The notes under the pieces: model-generated
Seen by the model: the letters and a program-made list of their open reading frames with translations, nothing else
Database searches by the model: none
Told to the model about the DNA's origin: nothing
Assembly: GCA_934141445.1 (NCBI GenBank)
Contig: CAKPCF010000019.1
Location: 1-32,916, forward strand
From: an uncultured Clostridia bacterium
Lineage (GTDB): Bacteria > Bacillota > Clostridia > TANB77 > CAG-508
Direction of reading: 5' to 3'
DNA: 32,916 nucleotides
Shown here: in pieces, positions 32,660-32,916 of the stretch
Numbering within the stretch: the first letter of the stretch is position 1
How the letters are laid out: the number at the start of each line of letters is the position of its first letter
Made by a program: the position numbers and the translations under genes

Positions 32660-32689
32660 TGCTTTAAGTCTTATACTTAAAGCATTTTA
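32660..32689 (+). terminator. Weak terminator formed by arm 2 of the right inverted repeat
   Basis: The arm-2 dyad, extended to TGCTTTAAG/CTTAAAGCA, is followed by TTTTATT. It would end the OFF-state transcript shortly after the promoter, less efficiently than the left copy because the T run is interrupted. Confidence 0.45.
32662..32682. repeat. Inverted-repeat arm 2 of right element
   Basis: A perfect 21/21 reverse complement of 32492-32512, CTTTAAGT-N5-ACTTAAAG with core CTTAT. Confidence 0.85.
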
Positions 32690-32703
32690 TTATTTATAAT
32701 TAG

Positions 32704-32916
32704 TTATTCTAAGTTATCTATATTTTCTAATTCTTCTTCAGTTAAACCTGTCGTTGATAAAATTATTTCTTTTGCTATATTATTTTCTAATAATTTTTTA
32801 GCCATTTCTATTTTAGTTTTCCTTTCGCCCTTTGCTCTACCTTCTGCCTCTCCTTTTTCTTTTGCATAGCTTAATGCTGCTTTTCTATCATATTCATTCA
32901 ATTCTCTTATCGTTAG
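32704..32916 (-). CDS. C-terminus of a PD-(D/E)XK (Rpn-type) nuclease/transposase-family protein (runs off window)
   Basis: The open frame enters from the right edge (LTIREL...) and ends at 32704. The visible 70 residues are the typical tail of Rpn/PDDEXK_2 proteins: YDRKAALSYAKEKGEAEGR, a charged G-x-x-x-G helix, KIEMAKKLLENNIAKEIIL, and the terminal TGLTEEELENIDNLE. The catalytic nuclease domain is outside the window, so intactness cannot be judged. It lies 21 bp from the inverted-repeat element, and the same tail is duplicated as a remnant next to thrS. Confidence 0.75.
   Translation of the reverse strand, partial: LTIRELNEYDRKAALSYAKEKGEAEGRAKGERKTKIEMAKKLLENNIAKEIILSTTGLTEEELENIDNLE

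Larger units (their letters stand above)
32492..32682. promoter_or_regulatory. Putative invertible promoter element, right copy (OFF orientation)
   Basis: A 191-bp segment is bounded by a perfect 21-bp inverted repeat, with the same internal order as the left element: terminator hairpin, the invariant 56-bp promoter block (32590-32645), then the second arm. The promoter reads rightwards, away from the LRR gene that starts at 32249. Inversion would put the -10 near 32533-32538 on the minus strand, giving a leader of about 275 bases. It begins 21 bp past the stop of the Rpn-type nuclease gene. Confidence 0.75.

Noticed and set aside
32492..32682. Interpretation as a non-coding RNA with kissing hairpin loops formed by the two arms
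   Set aside because: The complementary loops would also give this pattern. However, the strong promoter between the arms transcribes only one of them, and terminators lie on both sides, so an RNA containing both arms is unlikely in this orientation.
1..32916. CRISPR arrays, rRNA or tRNA genes
   Set aside because: No regularly spaced repeat units, rRNA segments or tRNA cloverleaf sequences were seen on either strand.

Overview
The window is a low-GC, Gram-positive, Clostridia-like chromosome segment. This is suggested by very AT-rich DNA, AGGAGG ribosome sites, a T-box ahead of thrS, a SAM-I riboswitch ahead of metK, a CIRCE-like operator ahead of groES-groEL, a DacF-type D,D-carboxypeptidase, and ITLIALVIS-type prepilin leaders. 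Almost every gene lies on the minus strand, so transcription runs mainly from high to low coordinates. Most of the window is housekeeping: thrS, a D,D-carboxypeptidase, rpmE, metK, dtd, gpsA-plsY-der, a dCMP deaminase, rpmF, groEL-groES, pyrG, rlmB and lepA. Small unrecognised membrane or secreted proteins lie between them.

The striking part is at the two ends. Each edge carries the same cassette in the same orientation. In minus-strand order it consists of the tail of a PD-(D/E)XK (Rpn-type) nuclease gene, a ~190 bp segment bounded by a perfect 21-bp inverted repeat, a structured leader, and a gene for a prepilin-like protein. The right-hand protein is a 1064-residue internalin-like leucine-rich-repeat protein. 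The left one runs off the window. Each inverted-repeat arm is itself a dyad, CTTTAAGT-N5-ACTTAAAG. The N5 core is TGCGT in the left element and ATAAG in the right. All five positions differ between elements, yet the two arms within each element match perfectly. That is the pattern expected of recombination sites with an element-specific crossover core. Inside each segment are a 56-bp block identical in both copies, containing a strong sigma-A promoter (TTGACT-17-TAGAAT), and a bidirectional hairpin terminator preserved by compensatory changes. Both promoters now point away from the pilin-like genes. I read both as invertible promoter switches in the OFF state, able to turn on phase-variable surface proteins.

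The only recombinase seen is a complete tyrosine recombinase at 19186-20118. It is a candidate, unproven, for acting on these sites in trans. Next to it, in a 375-bp gap shared with a divergent tiny Cys-rich membrane protein, are three Spo0A-box-like motifs spaced exactly 20 bp apart.

Other unusual items are a threonyl-tRNA synthetase without the N-terminal TGS domain, an 829-residue adenosine-deaminase-fold protein with extra N- and C-terminal domains, a CIRCE operator with a symmetric double substitution, an intrinsic terminator between a putative pyrG promoter and pyrG, and a GroEL with a CSCHH motif in its tail. All coordinates and motifs were read by eye. No alignment or database search was run.
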